Assembly (NCBI RefSeq): GCF_002443255.2
Contig: NW_019211454.1
Coordinates: 3,630,352-3,694,351 of the forward strand
Direction: 5' to 3'
Source of the DNA: Varroa destructor
Taxonomy: Eukaryota; Arthropoda; Arachnida; Mesostigmata; Varroidae
Length of the DNA stretch: 64,000 nucleotides
Positions 34,536-47,040 of the stretch are shown piece after piece (the stretch's first letter is position 1; each line of letters starts with the position of its first letter). A program made the position numbers and the translations under genes. Below the pieces are notes generated by a model that saw only the letters and a program-made list of their open reading frames with translations, ran no database searches and had not been told where the DNA came from.

Positions 34536-34898
34536 TCAATCTCGTTGTCCTCTTTGAAGATATGCAGAAAGCGTAGTGTCTTCCTGGGATAATAAAACTG
34601 TAATTGGAATCTTCAAACGATTTTGGCCGTAAAATGATAGCCTTAGCACAAACGTAATAGTAAGTAAAAGAACTATTATATTTTATATAGATCAAGCATA
34701 TCAGTTCTGTGTCGTTACGCCTCGACAGTTTCAACTAATGCAGCTCTGCGCGTTTGGCACACCTCGAGAAACCAACAAATTTGGTAATGGCTTACTAACC
34801 TACAATATTCTATCATGTTTACTATGAAATTCATCAGATCTGGAGTCTTGGCGAGGTCTGGTTGGCACCATTTAGTCCAACGTGTTGTCAACGTGGAT
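34536..34898 (-). CDS. Unassigned two-exon candidate
   Basis: A 99-base exon at 34800-34898 is bounded by CCTACAG and GTTAGT. It has a single open frame, containing TRWTKWCQPDLAKTPDLMNF and ending in EYC. A phase-compatible segment at 34536-34641 starts after GCTAAG and reads LSFYGQNRLKIPITVLLSQE and on to a stop. Both look like folded-protein sequence. An overlapping longer minus frame (34447-34734) is an alternative reading. Upstream exons would lie above 34900. No family was recognised. Confidence 0.3.
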
Positions 34899-37800
34899 CT
34901 GTAGGAAGATAAAATGAAATCTTTATTATAAAGCGTCAGAGGCCACAGCGTTCCCTTTTCCGATGATTATGCATCGAACGAAAGAAACGTCCGTCCATAC
35001 TTTTTTCAGAAGTAAAGAAAAATCACTATGTACGTGCTCGTTAGTAGTTCATCAAAAAAAAAAAAAAAAGATATTTTACTCTCAGTTATGTTAAGCTAGG
35101 TACCTACCGCTGTTTAAATAAAGTTATAGCTTGGTTTCGTTACTGTTTTGTCCTATTTCTTTCTAAGCTCCATTTACTAAGCGCACTAGTTTAAGTCCGA
35201 AGATTTACAGAGTCTTGAGAAACTGCCCGGTATCACACGGTCGCCTTGCTGTTGCAAAGAGCTTTCGATCTCGTTGTTAAGGCCTGGCGTGTGCCTGCTG
35301 TGTCCGACAGGACCACAATAACAGCGTTGTTAGCAAGAGACGATGAAGTTGTCCTTCGTACCGCCGGATGAATCCCGACGTTGTCATGTATTATTTCAAA
35401 TTGTACAGTCTATAGATAATTCTAGTAATGGCTAAGCTCTTCGGCTCTTTATTGTGGAAATGTATCAAATTTGCACCGTACTAAGAGTTGACGGCTTATT
35501 TTTATTGTGACAAGACCTACCGTGCTGTCCTGATGTGAGGGTCAAGACGAGGGTTTTCTAAACAATATAATTCCTGATTACGAGCGCCATAATATCCCTT
35601 TGAATAGAGTAGATAAGTCGTCAGTAGAGCTGCGGTTAACTATGATAGAAAACATGAAATTGTAAGCCTGCCACGTGGATAATAGGAGCATATCATTCTT
35701 GCAAGCCGAAAAAGTAACCAATGCATATCGTTACATAGAAAAAGAATAACGAGTATAGGTCTAAGCCTAAATTTTAAGCTTAAATTCAGAAAATATCACG
35801 ATATAAGCAGGTTAAATGAACTAAGGCGGGCGAAGATGCGAGTTTCGAAAATTCCCGGTTAGTCGTCAATTTCCGAAGCGGGGCTTTGGTCCACTCAACT
35901 AAAATCTTGTCAAAATACTAGCGAAGTGCAACAGCAGACAAAACGTGCCTTTCATTTACCTAGACGAAATGATGATTAATACGGTTTATATAAAAATTGT
36001 GATATTAATGAATTAATCAGCTACGTTACGCCAGAAGAGCCCTGCGTCACCGAAGTACGTTGTTACTTAGAAAGAGTTGTTTATAGAAACTTAAAAGTTT
36101 TATGAAGTACTTTACAACACAGAGTCTATGCCGTATTTTTTTTTGAAATATATATTCACTCAACACGCCCGATATTTGGCCGAGACGTTTTGTCTAGTCA
36201 GCTTTAAAGATAACAGCGTTAAAACGGGTTACAGAAGTTGTACAAAAGTTCCTGATATATTTGACAGGTGGCCTTTAGGAGATACTACATACCATGCATT
36301 TGGTATAGGTACTATAGCCCACGAAGGGTATCAACAATGTGAATAAGGCTTGACATAACTGAACGTATAGTCATGTTAAATGAAAGCAGTGAGACTAGTT
36401 GCTACTAATGCTAGCTACTAATGTTGCTAGACTAATCCTGAAATTAGTTTCGTATTTTAGCTTATACGTCCGGGTCAATCATTGAAAAGTACGCAGGCTG
36501 AAAAATTGGGCCACGTTTTTTTCTAGGTAGTCTTGCTTTTCACTTTCAGAACGCTTACTCAACGGTTTATACGTAAACTCAGAATGAACGTGATAACTCC
36601 GTAGTATGTATTATCTCGTATGTCTTATCGTTATTAATTGCAGAGCTATATATATATATATATATATAGAAGGTAGCATGGCTATGATTTTCAACTGGGT
36701 CTTCTAGTTTGAGCTAATGTGTGTTTTAAAAAACATACACATAAACGTTATTTTGATGACATGTGTCAATATCGATAGCTATTTACAAAGAACATTGTTA
36801 TTTTTAAGGTGTGCCAACAATCATTATTTAACGGATACCTACACATGTTGCTTTTTTTTTCTAGTAAATTTTAGTTTATTGTTTGGCAAAAGACAGCTTA
36901 CTCTCTGAGAAAATCTGCACGACGACGAATATCTGTTATATTATGTATAATATTATGAGATGGTTTGTAAATTGTGTGCGACTGGTACGCCCCTAAATAC
37001 GTTTATGCATATGATTATAGTTGTTATATGTATGTTTGTACGTCTGTAAATATTGAAACCTGTCACGCACGCAATATCGTGAAACTAATTTCAATATGAT
37101 GTCATCGTTTCTGATCCAATCAGCGGAAGCTTTCAGAATCCGACTTACAATCTTTCGTGCTTCTGTTTGTATGTATTTATGAGATTTGCCAAATTTAGAC
37201 TGAAAACAAACGTGTTGTTAATCACAACAAGTTGAATAAAACATACATGTTATGAAAACCCCCATCTAATCACCTTCTTTGTCCTCGCGTTTTTTTTTTT
37301 ATGGTAGCTTCGTCTCAGTAGGCAAAAATGTATATAGCGTATTGATGTCAAATACTTTGTACCCAGTTACGCTGCAATTTGAATTAAACATAGAAATGTG
37401 GTAACTGAGTCGCAGTTAGTAAATCTGGGCTTCTTGTACCTAGTGAAGTAGTAATGATACACTAGACGATAGTCGGATTGATAGAGTTTCTTACCAGAGA
37501 ACTTTCCACCCCCATAGATTGAACTTCGAATGTGACAGTTGCTTTCTGTCGGTACGCGTTAACAGCCTTGCGAACCGTAAGGTCGCGTCACTAAACAGCT
37601 TCTTTATCTAAGCGAGTAAAGGTAACTTGTACGGAAGGGATCAAATAAGAGAGCATCTCACATTGGAAAAGCCTATCTTCGTCCTAACAAGCCGAAACTT
37701 ACACTGGCATTACTTTGATAGGAATACACCGCGCGCTTTAGACATGTACTTTTTTTTCTGTACTGTTTTATGATGACATTGTCACCTTGATTATCTACAG

Positions 37801-39050
37801 CAACATACTTTTTATGTAATTTATGTTTTTATGTAACTAACATCATATGAACATGCTTTGAATTGTATATCAGACGTTTTTTCACTAACCCAAGTAACTG
37901 ACTCGTGTGAGAAAGAGAACTTCACGACAAGCGGCTAGCGAGAGCATATCTATTAAATGAACTGAATTTCAATGGTAATTAAAGTGGTGTTATGATGGTT
38001 AATGCGGCTGATGGCGACGGTAAGTGTGAGAACGGTCTTTCATGAAATCATACCTTTTTGACACGTATAAAGCAAGTTACATGACAATTTATCTGAGGTA
38101 AATTATCTAGGGTAACTTTGCAAACTAAACATTCATCTAAGGATGTAGGTTCTAACGGACTTTCTCAAACAGAGCCTTTTCAATTTGGAAGCAACATAGA
38201 ACGGACTTTTTCAGCCAGAACTAACTCTCTGATATCCTGAATCCAGGCCAACCACAAATAGTATACAATTCTCTATAGTTTGAACGACCTGGCATCGTAA
38301 GCCAGTTTCTTGCAAATGAACCCATAGCACACTGTTATTTTATGCTTCCAGGAGCCATTGTAGTAGATTGACTTTACTGAGTATTGCGCATATGTTTTTG
38401 ATACCATCTGTGCAGCATAATAGAAATAAGCGGATTGAAAACCGGAAATACACCCGTTAAGGATGCACTTTTTTATTCGAAGATAAAATGTGCACGCATT
38501 ATATTCAGTGTCAAGGGAATGATAAAACTGGGCAGGTACAAAGATCCCCGCGCTGGCGAAAAAAGATCAAACCATAGATAACATAGCTAACATAATCAGC
38601 GCTTGTCAACCTATTATCACCAGATCGAATTAAAGTATCAATCAATTGTTGCTACTTTCTGTGACGTTTCATCTTAGTATAGATACAAATTACAGCGAAA
38701 TTATTACCCGCCTGGGGCATATTATATTTTCCTATATCCCAGTTTTCGCTCGGTTCTCACTTCGCTTGGGGGTGCAGATGAATGAATTTAATCCATCGTG
38801 GCTTTCAGCTGGGCTTCTTGTCACGTTCGAAGACTTTTGCTATTGAAAAAGCTGACATTCCAGCGACGCCCTTTATTTTTCTATTTTATATTATCGAAAT
38901 GGACCAGGTTATGCACGAAGACAGCTGAGTGAGCTCTTTTACGGTTGATCTACTTCAGCGTTTGCCCACAGATGATACCCATATGACTGGCCTCGCGCAA
39001 GCATGGCAACCTCTATGTTTCGCGTTTTACGCCCAGTATTATATATATAC
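34899..39050. other. Intergenic, simple repeats only
   Basis: No gene was recognised. Contains an A run at 35054-35069 and a (TA)11 microsatellite at 36647-36668. Short frames throughout have no family signature. Confidence 0.5.
36647..36668. repeat. (TA)11 microsatellite
   Basis: Twenty-two bases of exact TA repeat, flanked by AGC and GA. Confidence 0.9.
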
Positions 39051-39185
39051 GCCAGGCATCTCATCAGACGACTAGCTCTGAGTGCGAAACGAAGCCCGTC
39101 CGTCTATGCCCGGGTTCAAACCTAGACCGCAACGTGTCCCTGATATCTGCATGCAAATACGTTACCCACTAAGCTATCACGGGAA
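39051..39185 (-). mobile_element. tRNA-derived SINE, copy 2
   Basis: On the minus strand the head reads CCGTGATAGCTTAGTGGGTA, with the A box at 39176-39162. The B box AGGTTTGAACCC is at 39123-39112. The shared body GGGCTTCGTTTCGCACTC and GATGAGATGCCTGG follow. The head is nearly the same as copy 3 and the body the same as copy 1, so this copy links the family together. Confidence 0.78.
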
Positions 39186-42058
39186 CATACGGCACCGTAA
39201 ATCCCTTCTACATATTGCTACTGCAGGCCCAGCCTTTAACACTGGGGTTTCAACATATGTGATAAGTTTTGCATGGCACAAGTATTTTCACTTCCTTGCA
39301 AAAGAGCACTGTCCTTAAAGGTTGTTTGGCTTGTTTTTCTAGTGTTTGCTCCTTAAAGGCAATAATACCCCGCGATTCCTAACGTTAACAAGATCTTATC
39401 TTCCCAAAAAGTGCCACCGTAGGAGATTCTGGTCCGATTACGTGATAGATCTCGAAATTGTGTGGTCACTGGGATCTCTATAACTTTAGAAAAGCTTATA
39501 ACTTTTTTCTGTATCTTCTATGAATCTGCCAACAACGGTGTAGCCTCAGATCAACATCACATAGCAACAAAATACTCCCCTGCAATGGCTCATTTCATGA
39601 TATGGTTATTCCCTCGATTACAGAAAGTAGTAATCCTTTTTCGCTCTTTACAGCCTTTTACGATGAGCCACATTCATCTGGCGTTTGGCTTATTTGATTT
39701 TCCTTGCCGTGTTTTTGTTGATCTTTCCTTTCATTAGAATAGGAAACCGCTGCCTGACTAACGTCCTCGTAAGCTTTACCGCACAGGTTTTTTTCGAGGT
39801 ACGACCTGTCCCCATTGGCACGGTTTGAGTTCAGTTACTGCCTCATGCAGATAGAACGGATAAAGACCCCAGTAGACTTGCCAATTTCATCGTTCTGCTC
39901 CCCATTGCCCGACAGCAGCAAACCCTTTGCTTTCATTATGGCTTAAACAACATATTGGACGAAGGGATTTATTGTGAAAAAATGTTTAGAAAAACATGTC
40001 TGTGCATTATGTTTTTTGCGCAATCTTAATTACGAACCGTATACACATATTGAAAGCAGGAACAGGTAAACTTGTCTAGTATTTCAAATATTATAAATAG
40101 ATATAAACAGGACAAAAGCAAGGACAAAAACCGCAGAAGATATTTCAATTAGGATTTTACATTAATAATAAATAGCTTCAGCATCTGCCGAATAGGATGC
40201 GTCCAGCGAACTTCCTATTTAAAGCCAATTGTATAACTTAAAGGTTCTTCATAAGTGGAGCTTTCAATCGAGAGAAAGCATTTTCAACCCGTTAAATCTA
40301 ATATTATCGAGAAAATTTCCGAAAAAATCATGCTTTCACTAGCAATACCCAGCAAAGTTTCTTAGCTTTTGACCGATACTCCTAACTGCATTAGGAACAC
40401 TCTCGGTCCTGGTGAATTATTTATTTGTATTAGAGGGTTGGAGATGATTTTTGTTATCACCTCATCAATTTTCCTGAATACAATTTCCTTTTTACCCGGC
40501 CAAAACCCATCGAGTTTGTCATTTGTGCTGCGGCATTTTTCAGCATGCGTTGAAAGGCTTGATGGAAAAACTGATTCGATTGCTAAACACATAGATGCCC
40601 TAAGTATCTATTATAGTTATTATATTATTATAGTAATACTTTCTGTAGCTATTTCTTTTTTTTTTTTTTTTTTTCTAGAAATAGCCTACCGGTCCTGTCG
40701 TTAATGAAAGGCCCAGAGTATTCCGTCTACGGGAATCACACTGCCTGTGTGAACTTTGCCGCAAACAAATATCGATCGACTCGGTTCAAAGTCTACAAGG
40801 TCGGTGAGAAAAACTAGGTACTCTAGCCTAGTTGTTGCCTCTATAGGAGAAGTCGACTTCTATCTAGTTCGTGCGTATTGGTGACTCGACAACTCAAAAT
40901 ATCCTTATTTTGGATAAGATTCGTTTACATAACGATATTTATCAATTTATTGCGTATTCTGTTAAAATCTATAAGATTTTAACAGAATACACATGATTTA
41001 GGTAGCTAGATAAGCTGATGTATCCAAGCCTAAATGGAAACAATATGCGTATTGTCTAAAAAATGAGGAAATACAAAATTCGCCGACATAAGCCACCATC
41101 ATCGTATTAGTTATATAATATTTTGCGGTGTTTACTTTGCTATAAATTTTGATCAGTTTTTTAGAAGCTATTGTACATACGTTATATCTACGCAGATCGC
41201 TGATGACTAATGTATGTAGAATAGAATGTTTTTTTGTTAGTAGAATTAGAAAAGCAGCTGATAAAGCACTGTTTCCTCTGTAACTAGAAACGTTATTTGC
41301 GGAGTTTGGTCGATATCTCTAAACAATGAGGTCAGTGGAACGAAGAAGGAGCGCAGAATAGAATTCATGAGATAATGAACTATACAAGGCCACACCGACT
41401 TATCTACAAGCTTAGCTACAGCGTTGTTTTTAACGAGCGAACAGTTACCTATCTGGGGTAAATACTTGTAATGTAATATACATTCTCGATGTCCTTCATT
41501 TAGCATAGACAATGAAGCGCCTTAACAATGAAGCGTACATTTTTCTCCGCTACAAATAGACGCCCCTTTATCTATGTATGTGAATTTGGTTCGAGGCTGA
41601 AGATAACCCAAAAGTTAACCATCCTAACTAAGAAATTTTACGCATCAGTAAAGCGAAGCAATATGATAATGACCATCTTATGAGCAGTATCGACATGGGA
41701 AACCGCGTTTATGGGTCTTATTTTGTTGCTTGTTACTCAGACCTAACAATTGGCATTTGATGCCACTCCATGATTCCTTTGATTGGTAGTATAATAGTTG
41801 CGCCTAGTGTCTATGAAAAAGCTTGTTGCGCAGGTTGAAAGTTCTGTTCAATTATTATTGCATCGCTTTAGATGTTATATTAATCAAGTGTATACGTGTC
41901 GTCCTCCATCTTACAACGATACTTACTATTCGATGTTGACGAAATCTTATTATCGTTATGTTGCTTTACGATAAAGCAAACTATTCCAAGTATATATAAC
42001 TTACATTTTTATGCCTGGCCTAACTGTAAAGGACAAAAGATCTTGTAAGGATACAGGG
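39186..42058. other. Intergenic, hairpin and T run
   Basis: No gene was recognised. A T run lies at 40656-40674 and a hairpin at 40954-40990. The 111-codon plus frame at 40369-40704 ends over the T run and is likely chance. Confidence 0.45.
40954..40990. repeat. Perfect 17-bp inverted repeat, 3-base loop
   Basis: The arms GTATTCTGTTAAAATCT (40954-40970) and its exact reverse complement (40974-40990) surround ATA. AT-rich, with no gene next to it. Possibly a foldback remnant. Confidence 0.85.
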
Positions 42059-42310
42059 TTAGCCATACTGCGTCGGGTCCTTTCCAAGTAAAATTGCGGC
42101 TTGCGTTGATAAGAAAGGCGATCCGGCTCTTCTATGGCACTGCCTTCTACACAGGTATTCTTTCAGTCTAGCTATTGCCGACAGTGTAAACTTTTTCTCT
42201 GACGGCATCATTTCAATAGCACTAGCAATAGTGCTTCCTACCGACCTACCTAACTCTCTGCCAAGAGAGAACTTGCTCACTACAGCCACCGCCGAAAAAA
42301 GTTTTCCCAT
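42059..42310 (-). CDS. Unassigned small ORF with coding-like composition
   Basis: An 83-codon frame starts with ATG at 42310 and reads MGKLFSAVAVVSKFSLGREL, then SVGSTIASAIEMMPSEKKF and a basic Cys/Arg-rich segment (CRRQCHRR). It is richer in GC than its flanks. No splice borders, signal peptide or known family were recognised. It could be a small gene, an exon or part of a decayed mobile element. Confidence 0.28.
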   Translation of the reverse strand: MGKLFSAVAVVSKFSLGRELGRSVGSTIASAIEMMPSEKKFTLSAIARLKEYLCRRQCHRRAGSPFLSTQAAILLGKDPTQYG

Positions 42311-42746
42311 TAACGTACTGTATTTGCGAACCCGATAATAACTCTACCTCGAATTCTCGGAGGGGTTTTACGGAGACAGTAAGTTAACATGGCAATTCAG
42401 CATATAGCAAGAAACCTTTTTTATAAAGCCGCATGTTATAGTTTTGTTGGGCACCAGATAGGCCTCCTTTTGCGATCGAATGGAAGAGGTCATTATTTAA
42501 ACACAAATACGATTAGCTTCTTGCGAAATAATGTGACATATCTTCGGACTGCGTTCAAACGTAAAATGGAAAAAAAAAACACAATTACGAATATAGAAAT
42601 ATAGCGAGCTTATTAAATATAAATTAGTTTCCACTTGTTCGAAATCAATAATAAAAAGCATACGAGAAAGAGTAAATTCAAATGATCAGCTGCCTCTGAA
42701 ACACTAGAATTAAACAAAAACCCCGTTTAAAACCGAGTCCGATGGC

Positions 42747-42793
42747 AATATTTACTGCCCGAATTTCGTCTGCTAATGGCGCGTAGTGCAAAA
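42747..42793 (-). repeat. Dispersed coding-like repeat, copy A
   Basis: Forty-seven bases match 46363-46409 at 39 positions by eye, in the same orientation. On the minus strand the shared frame reads FALRAISRRNSGSKY. See copy B. Confidence 0.6.
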
Positions 42794-45700
42794 ATTAAAA
42801 AAAGAAAACGGTAAATCAGCACCAGTCGACCGAGTTCGCTCATAATAGACAAATAATTTGAAGTAAATTTGAAATCGATTTGAAGTAAATATTGTTCATC
42901 TCTGGTTACTCAAGACACCTGAAACGAATAGATACTATCTTAAACTCGACGGTCGTGCCGGTTGTCAAGTTAAATTTCAAATTAGAGCCATCGTACATTT
43001 ATTATTAAATCAGCCGTATCTACACTATCCTGCTATGATTACTGTTCGAAATAAGCGTTATTTAGATATACATATTTTTCGAGAAAGAGACTTATATTCA
43101 ATACACATTCAAGGACCTTTTCTATATCTGACGTATGTGGAGTTAGATGAATCGAATTCCACCCAATCACAATATGATATATCTGTTATAATCCAAGTCA
43201 TACGTAAGTAAATATATATGATCCAACCTATGCTTAGCGAAGTGACGCGCATTTCTAAGACGATCCTTCAGGACTGTAGCTAGCTAGCTAGCATCAACCC
43301 GTAATAGCAGCACGACAAAAGTGATACCCGTGAGCCTTCTGCCATGCGCATCCTAATCCTAAATGACACAGGAATAGTTCCTTCAGCAACGAGAATAGCA
43401 GATATTTTCCTATAAAAATTACGCTAACCTTATCCGCATCTCTACACATGTACCTCTTGTTCATGAACAGGCAATAATAACATTGAATAGGCATATGCGT
43501 TAACAAAACGAAATGACTAAAGACGCTGATACACGACTACCCCTTAACGAGCCTTCGCTAGTAGGGGCTCCGTCTGGGTTATTTGTTCGGTCATTAGCGC
43601 GTCGGCACTGGGTTCAATCATTATCATGCGCTTAAGTGTGTACCTGAACGCGGAAATGGTAGTTCGTAAGAGCGAGTTCATGCTTTTGCTAATCTAGTGA
43701 GTATTGTAAATACCCGCAATGTAGTGGCGTCTACGAGAAAACGTATATAACAATTATCTCATTACAAGGGAGGCTGACAGGTGCTAGTATTGATGGGAAT
43801 CATGGCAGGTAAAAGGATAGATTTATATCAAGTATCTTCTGCTTGAATCCAGGCGAGTTTATCGTGGGTTTTATGTTTATTTATAAATATTGTCATACGA
43901 TTACAATAGCCGTTGCCGAACAGTTTAAAATAATAACATGATTTCGTCAGTCATTTTGAAACTAGTTTGACAGAAAAATTTGTGTGAAATAAAGACATTA
44001 TACGCCTAAGTTTATTTTTGACTATGAACAAATCGCTTGCAGTAAGGTCGACTAAAAATACATAACAGATTATTACTAAGACGTTAAAATGCAAATATAT
44101 GGTCAAAGTATGTGTATAAGATGTATAAATAGTCAACTTTCAATTTGATTCTACGTTGTAAGACTCACTAGTATAGCAACCCTATCATAGGGCAAAAGCT
44201 TTCATAAGTCAGTAGAGGCACATGTCAATGGTTGCCACATGTATAATCTTTGTGACAGTCCACCGCAGACATTGTATTATCATAGTCGCTGTGTTTGACG
44301 AAAAATCTAGCCATGCGTGACCCTGAAATGGCCGGAATGCCCAAATCTGACTTGAAAATTGGGAATAGCTATAAGTAGTCTAGTTTCTGGCCAGAAAAAG
44401 AAATCTTAGATTAATTTTTAAAATACGATTACGGGGAATCATGTACATTTTCGTTGTTTATCTTTATAATATATTTAACTCTAAGACAAATAATAATAAT
44501 AGCAATTCAAATTAGAAGGTAATAGACGATCACGATATGTGATAGAATATAATAGTTGGTGCTTGTATATGTGGACAAATTTACTCTTTAGATGGATAGA
44601 AAATAGAAGTTGCTAGCAAAATCAATGCTTGTAACAATCTGCTTGCTAAATGATTGATTGATTCTAAAACGATGAAAAAGCTTAAGTAGTTTGAAGTAGG
44701 CAGGAATAATTGAACCATTATAGTCTTTGCGTACCGTAGAGTTCAAAATAAACTGTTCACCTACGCAAAACTGTTACTGCACTAATCTGGAAGAATACGG
44801 AATTTGACCGTCATATATGCCATAATACTGAATTTATAGTTTAATCTGGATTCATACAAACACCCTGGATATTCATTTGCTTATGTGTCGAAACTTACGA
44901 TCCTTTCACCGTGGATATTATCTTCGAATTTCACAGTCCATGATAGATTATATCATGATACAGATCTTCAGGACTTATGTCCATTTATGTTGGTGGTACT
45001 ATGCGAATTTATTTCAGGATTGGGTCCTGTCTGTTAGAAATCATATTTTTTATTGATTCAATATAAAAAGATTCTAGGCTGGCAACTGCGTGTAGAGTGA
45101 TCATTGCACGATCAACAAAGCCGAAATCTGCGCTGCAGGATCAGAGTCCTGCCTTTTTACATCGGGCAGGCAGGCAGACAGTTAGTTTCACTTTTGTGTC
45201 TGGCCTTATCTACATCACGTAACTTTCTGCCTTTCTTTCGCCTAATTCAACCCACATACTTGTGTGCCTGATGTATATATTAGATTGTCACAAGCGAATC
45301 TGGCAAACTGGAAAATTAAACAGTTTTTAAGCTAATTGGGCTAGAACGATGATGCTTTAATATGTGATTGATGTATGCCTTACAATTCTTCACGCACTTG
45401 CTCGAGCGCTCGGACAGCCTACGTATGAGCTGTCGCAGCAATTTGATAGTGGCATATGCTTATCTAACAGTTTTTTTCGGAGTACGGAAAGCTACATAAC
45501 TACACGAACTAGAATCGGAAGAGCAAGCGGTTTTAAGCCAACTTTGAATATTGTCTCTCAGTCTACGATGTACTTGCGGCATGGCGGTAGGTTCGGCATT
45601 GTCGTTGGGTAGCCAACAAGACAACGTGCCTTCGGTTACGTACTAATGGTCCATGAGTCTTTTGAGGAATTGTAGATAACGAGCTGCAATCATGGCTTCA

Positions 45701-46282
45701 TTCTCCGACGAGTATTTCATAGTAGCAGATTTCCCTTATGTCCACTGCAAGCGCTGCTATTACCTTACACCTATACTGTCACCGAACTCGATTTTTTATG
45801 AAGACGACGCCATTATTTAGTCAGGTCTTTTTATGGCTGGCGGCAAGGATCGAATCATGCCTCGTCTATGGCGACCGTATGCTCCAGCCCGGTTTTCTAT
45901 TGACTAAAGTTCCGCAAATTGCATGTGAAATACACCACATAAATTCCCCACTGGCCTGGAATCAGTCCACGAGAAGCCTATTTTTTTTATTCAATTTTTA
46001 CATTTCCACTATTACCAAAGTATAATTTTGCAATGTCTAACACGGTTTTGGCGGACTGGGTTTCTAAACTGCAAACTCTGCTTTTGCCTCCTCAATCGCG
46101 GCAATGCATTGTTATTCCCCGTTAGGTCCCGACATCTGGTCACCTCCTCCACGGTTTTTAATACTCTATAACATTTCCGTTTTTAAAACGTTTGCGCGAT
46201 TCACTGTGCTTTCGCTCATATGCTCCTTAGCCAATGGTTTCGTAAAAACAAATACTTGACCCCTGAGCGTTGCTTTTCGGGA
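42794..46282. other. Intergenic, one tRNA-like SINE candidate
   Basis: No gene was recognised. At 43276-43294 there is a short run of TAGC units. The plus frame at 45738-46025 overlaps a tRNA-like segment and is probably not a gene. Confidence 0.45.
45841..45920 (-). mobile_element. Possible second tRNA-derived SINE (partial)
   Basis: On the minus strand a B-box-like GATTCGATCC is preceded, about 50 bases upstream, by an A-box-like TTAGTCAATAG. A GC-rich CTTGCCGCCAGCC follows. The spacing suits a tRNA-derived promoter. It is not the same family as the four main copies as far as can be seen. Confidence 0.3.
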
Positions 46283-46666
46283 CTAAGCTACGTTCTTCCT
46301 TCTGAACTCATTTCTCCTCGAGTAAACTAGTCGTTTTTCTCTCTCATTTTCGGTAACATTAGAATATTTACTAGTCGAATTTCGTCTGCTAGCGATGCGT
46401 AGTTCAAAAGTCCGTTGTGTTAGCTTGTTGTAGTTTACTATCTTTGATAATATCCTCGAAAGAGGCCACTGAATAGCAGACGAAATTTGAAGTCGTTTTC
46501 GATTACTTGGTTTTCTTTTGACTCTGTTTGTGGTCGGAGGAGCTCCAGTCCCTTTAAAATCCTGAGCATTATTAACAGTGCAGTCGGTATAGTCATTCGA
46601 TAGTCTGTTAAAATGGATATTGAGGGCATTGTTGGTCTGGACCATAGATGGTCTAGTGGTAAGCAT
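46283..46666 (-). pseudogene. 127-codon ORF carrying dispersed repeat copy B
   Basis: The frame is basic and contains KRKPSNRKRLQISSAIQWPL and FELRIASRRNSTSKY. The second segment is the repeat shared with 42747-42793. Between the two copies the DNA differs at 8 of 47 positions but the peptide changes mostly conservatively. This suggests a once-coding mobile element of unknown type. The N-terminal end overlaps a tRNA-like segment, so the true start is unknown. Confidence 0.35.
46363..46409 (-). repeat. Dispersed coding-like repeat, copy B
   Basis: Pairs with 42747-42793. In addition, 46475-46489 is an inverted partial copy (14 of 15 bases) of 46377-46391, about 85 bases away. Confidence 0.6.
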
Positions 46667-46700
46667 GCTACGAACATGCTACAGAAAATTTCGATGCAGT
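46641..46700 (+). other. tRNA-Glu-like 5' half
   Basis: CCATAGATGGTCTAGTGGTA is very close to the 5' half (D arm, A box) of a eukaryotic tRNA-Glu. The B box is degenerate (AATTTCGATGC) and the cloverleaf cannot be closed. Likely a tRNA-derived repeat fragment, not a functional tRNA. Confidence 0.4.
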
Positions 46701-46983
46701 GAACTAAAAATACGAATATGCATCTAGATTAGGATGAATCTTCGTTGGAAGCTTACACAAGTGTTTAGATAACGAGCTACCTCTTCCATCGGAAGTGAAT
46801 TCCTATTCAGATGCCTCTACCAGATTATATGTGGTGGCTGATCAATTTATCTTTGATGCGAACGTTCGTTAACAGTTTTGCTATCCTGCATCTTAACAAG
46901 GAGTCCCCAACCCATTTGCAAGGTGTTTCTATGTTTGTGCACGAATCTCCTTTGTGCTTATGTTGAAACCGAATGATATTTTT

Positions 46984-47040
46984 AGCTTAACTGCTGTGGC
47001 ACCTAACCTCTAGCCTTACGTTCGAATCGCAGCTCTAAAG
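46984..47040 (+). mobile_element. tRNA-like segment with A and B boxes
   Basis: TAGCTTAACTG (A box) and CGTTCGAATCG (B box) lie about 37 bases apart. That is shorter than in a real tRNA, so this is probably a SINE head. Confidence 0.35.

Noticed and set aside
43550..43660. GGGTTCAATCATT as a B box
   Set aside because: No convincing A box upstream and no match to the SINE body.
45118..45185. GGATCAGAGTCCTGCC with CAGGCAGG repeats as a SINE or tRNA
   Set aside because: A weak B-box-like match without an A box at the right distance.
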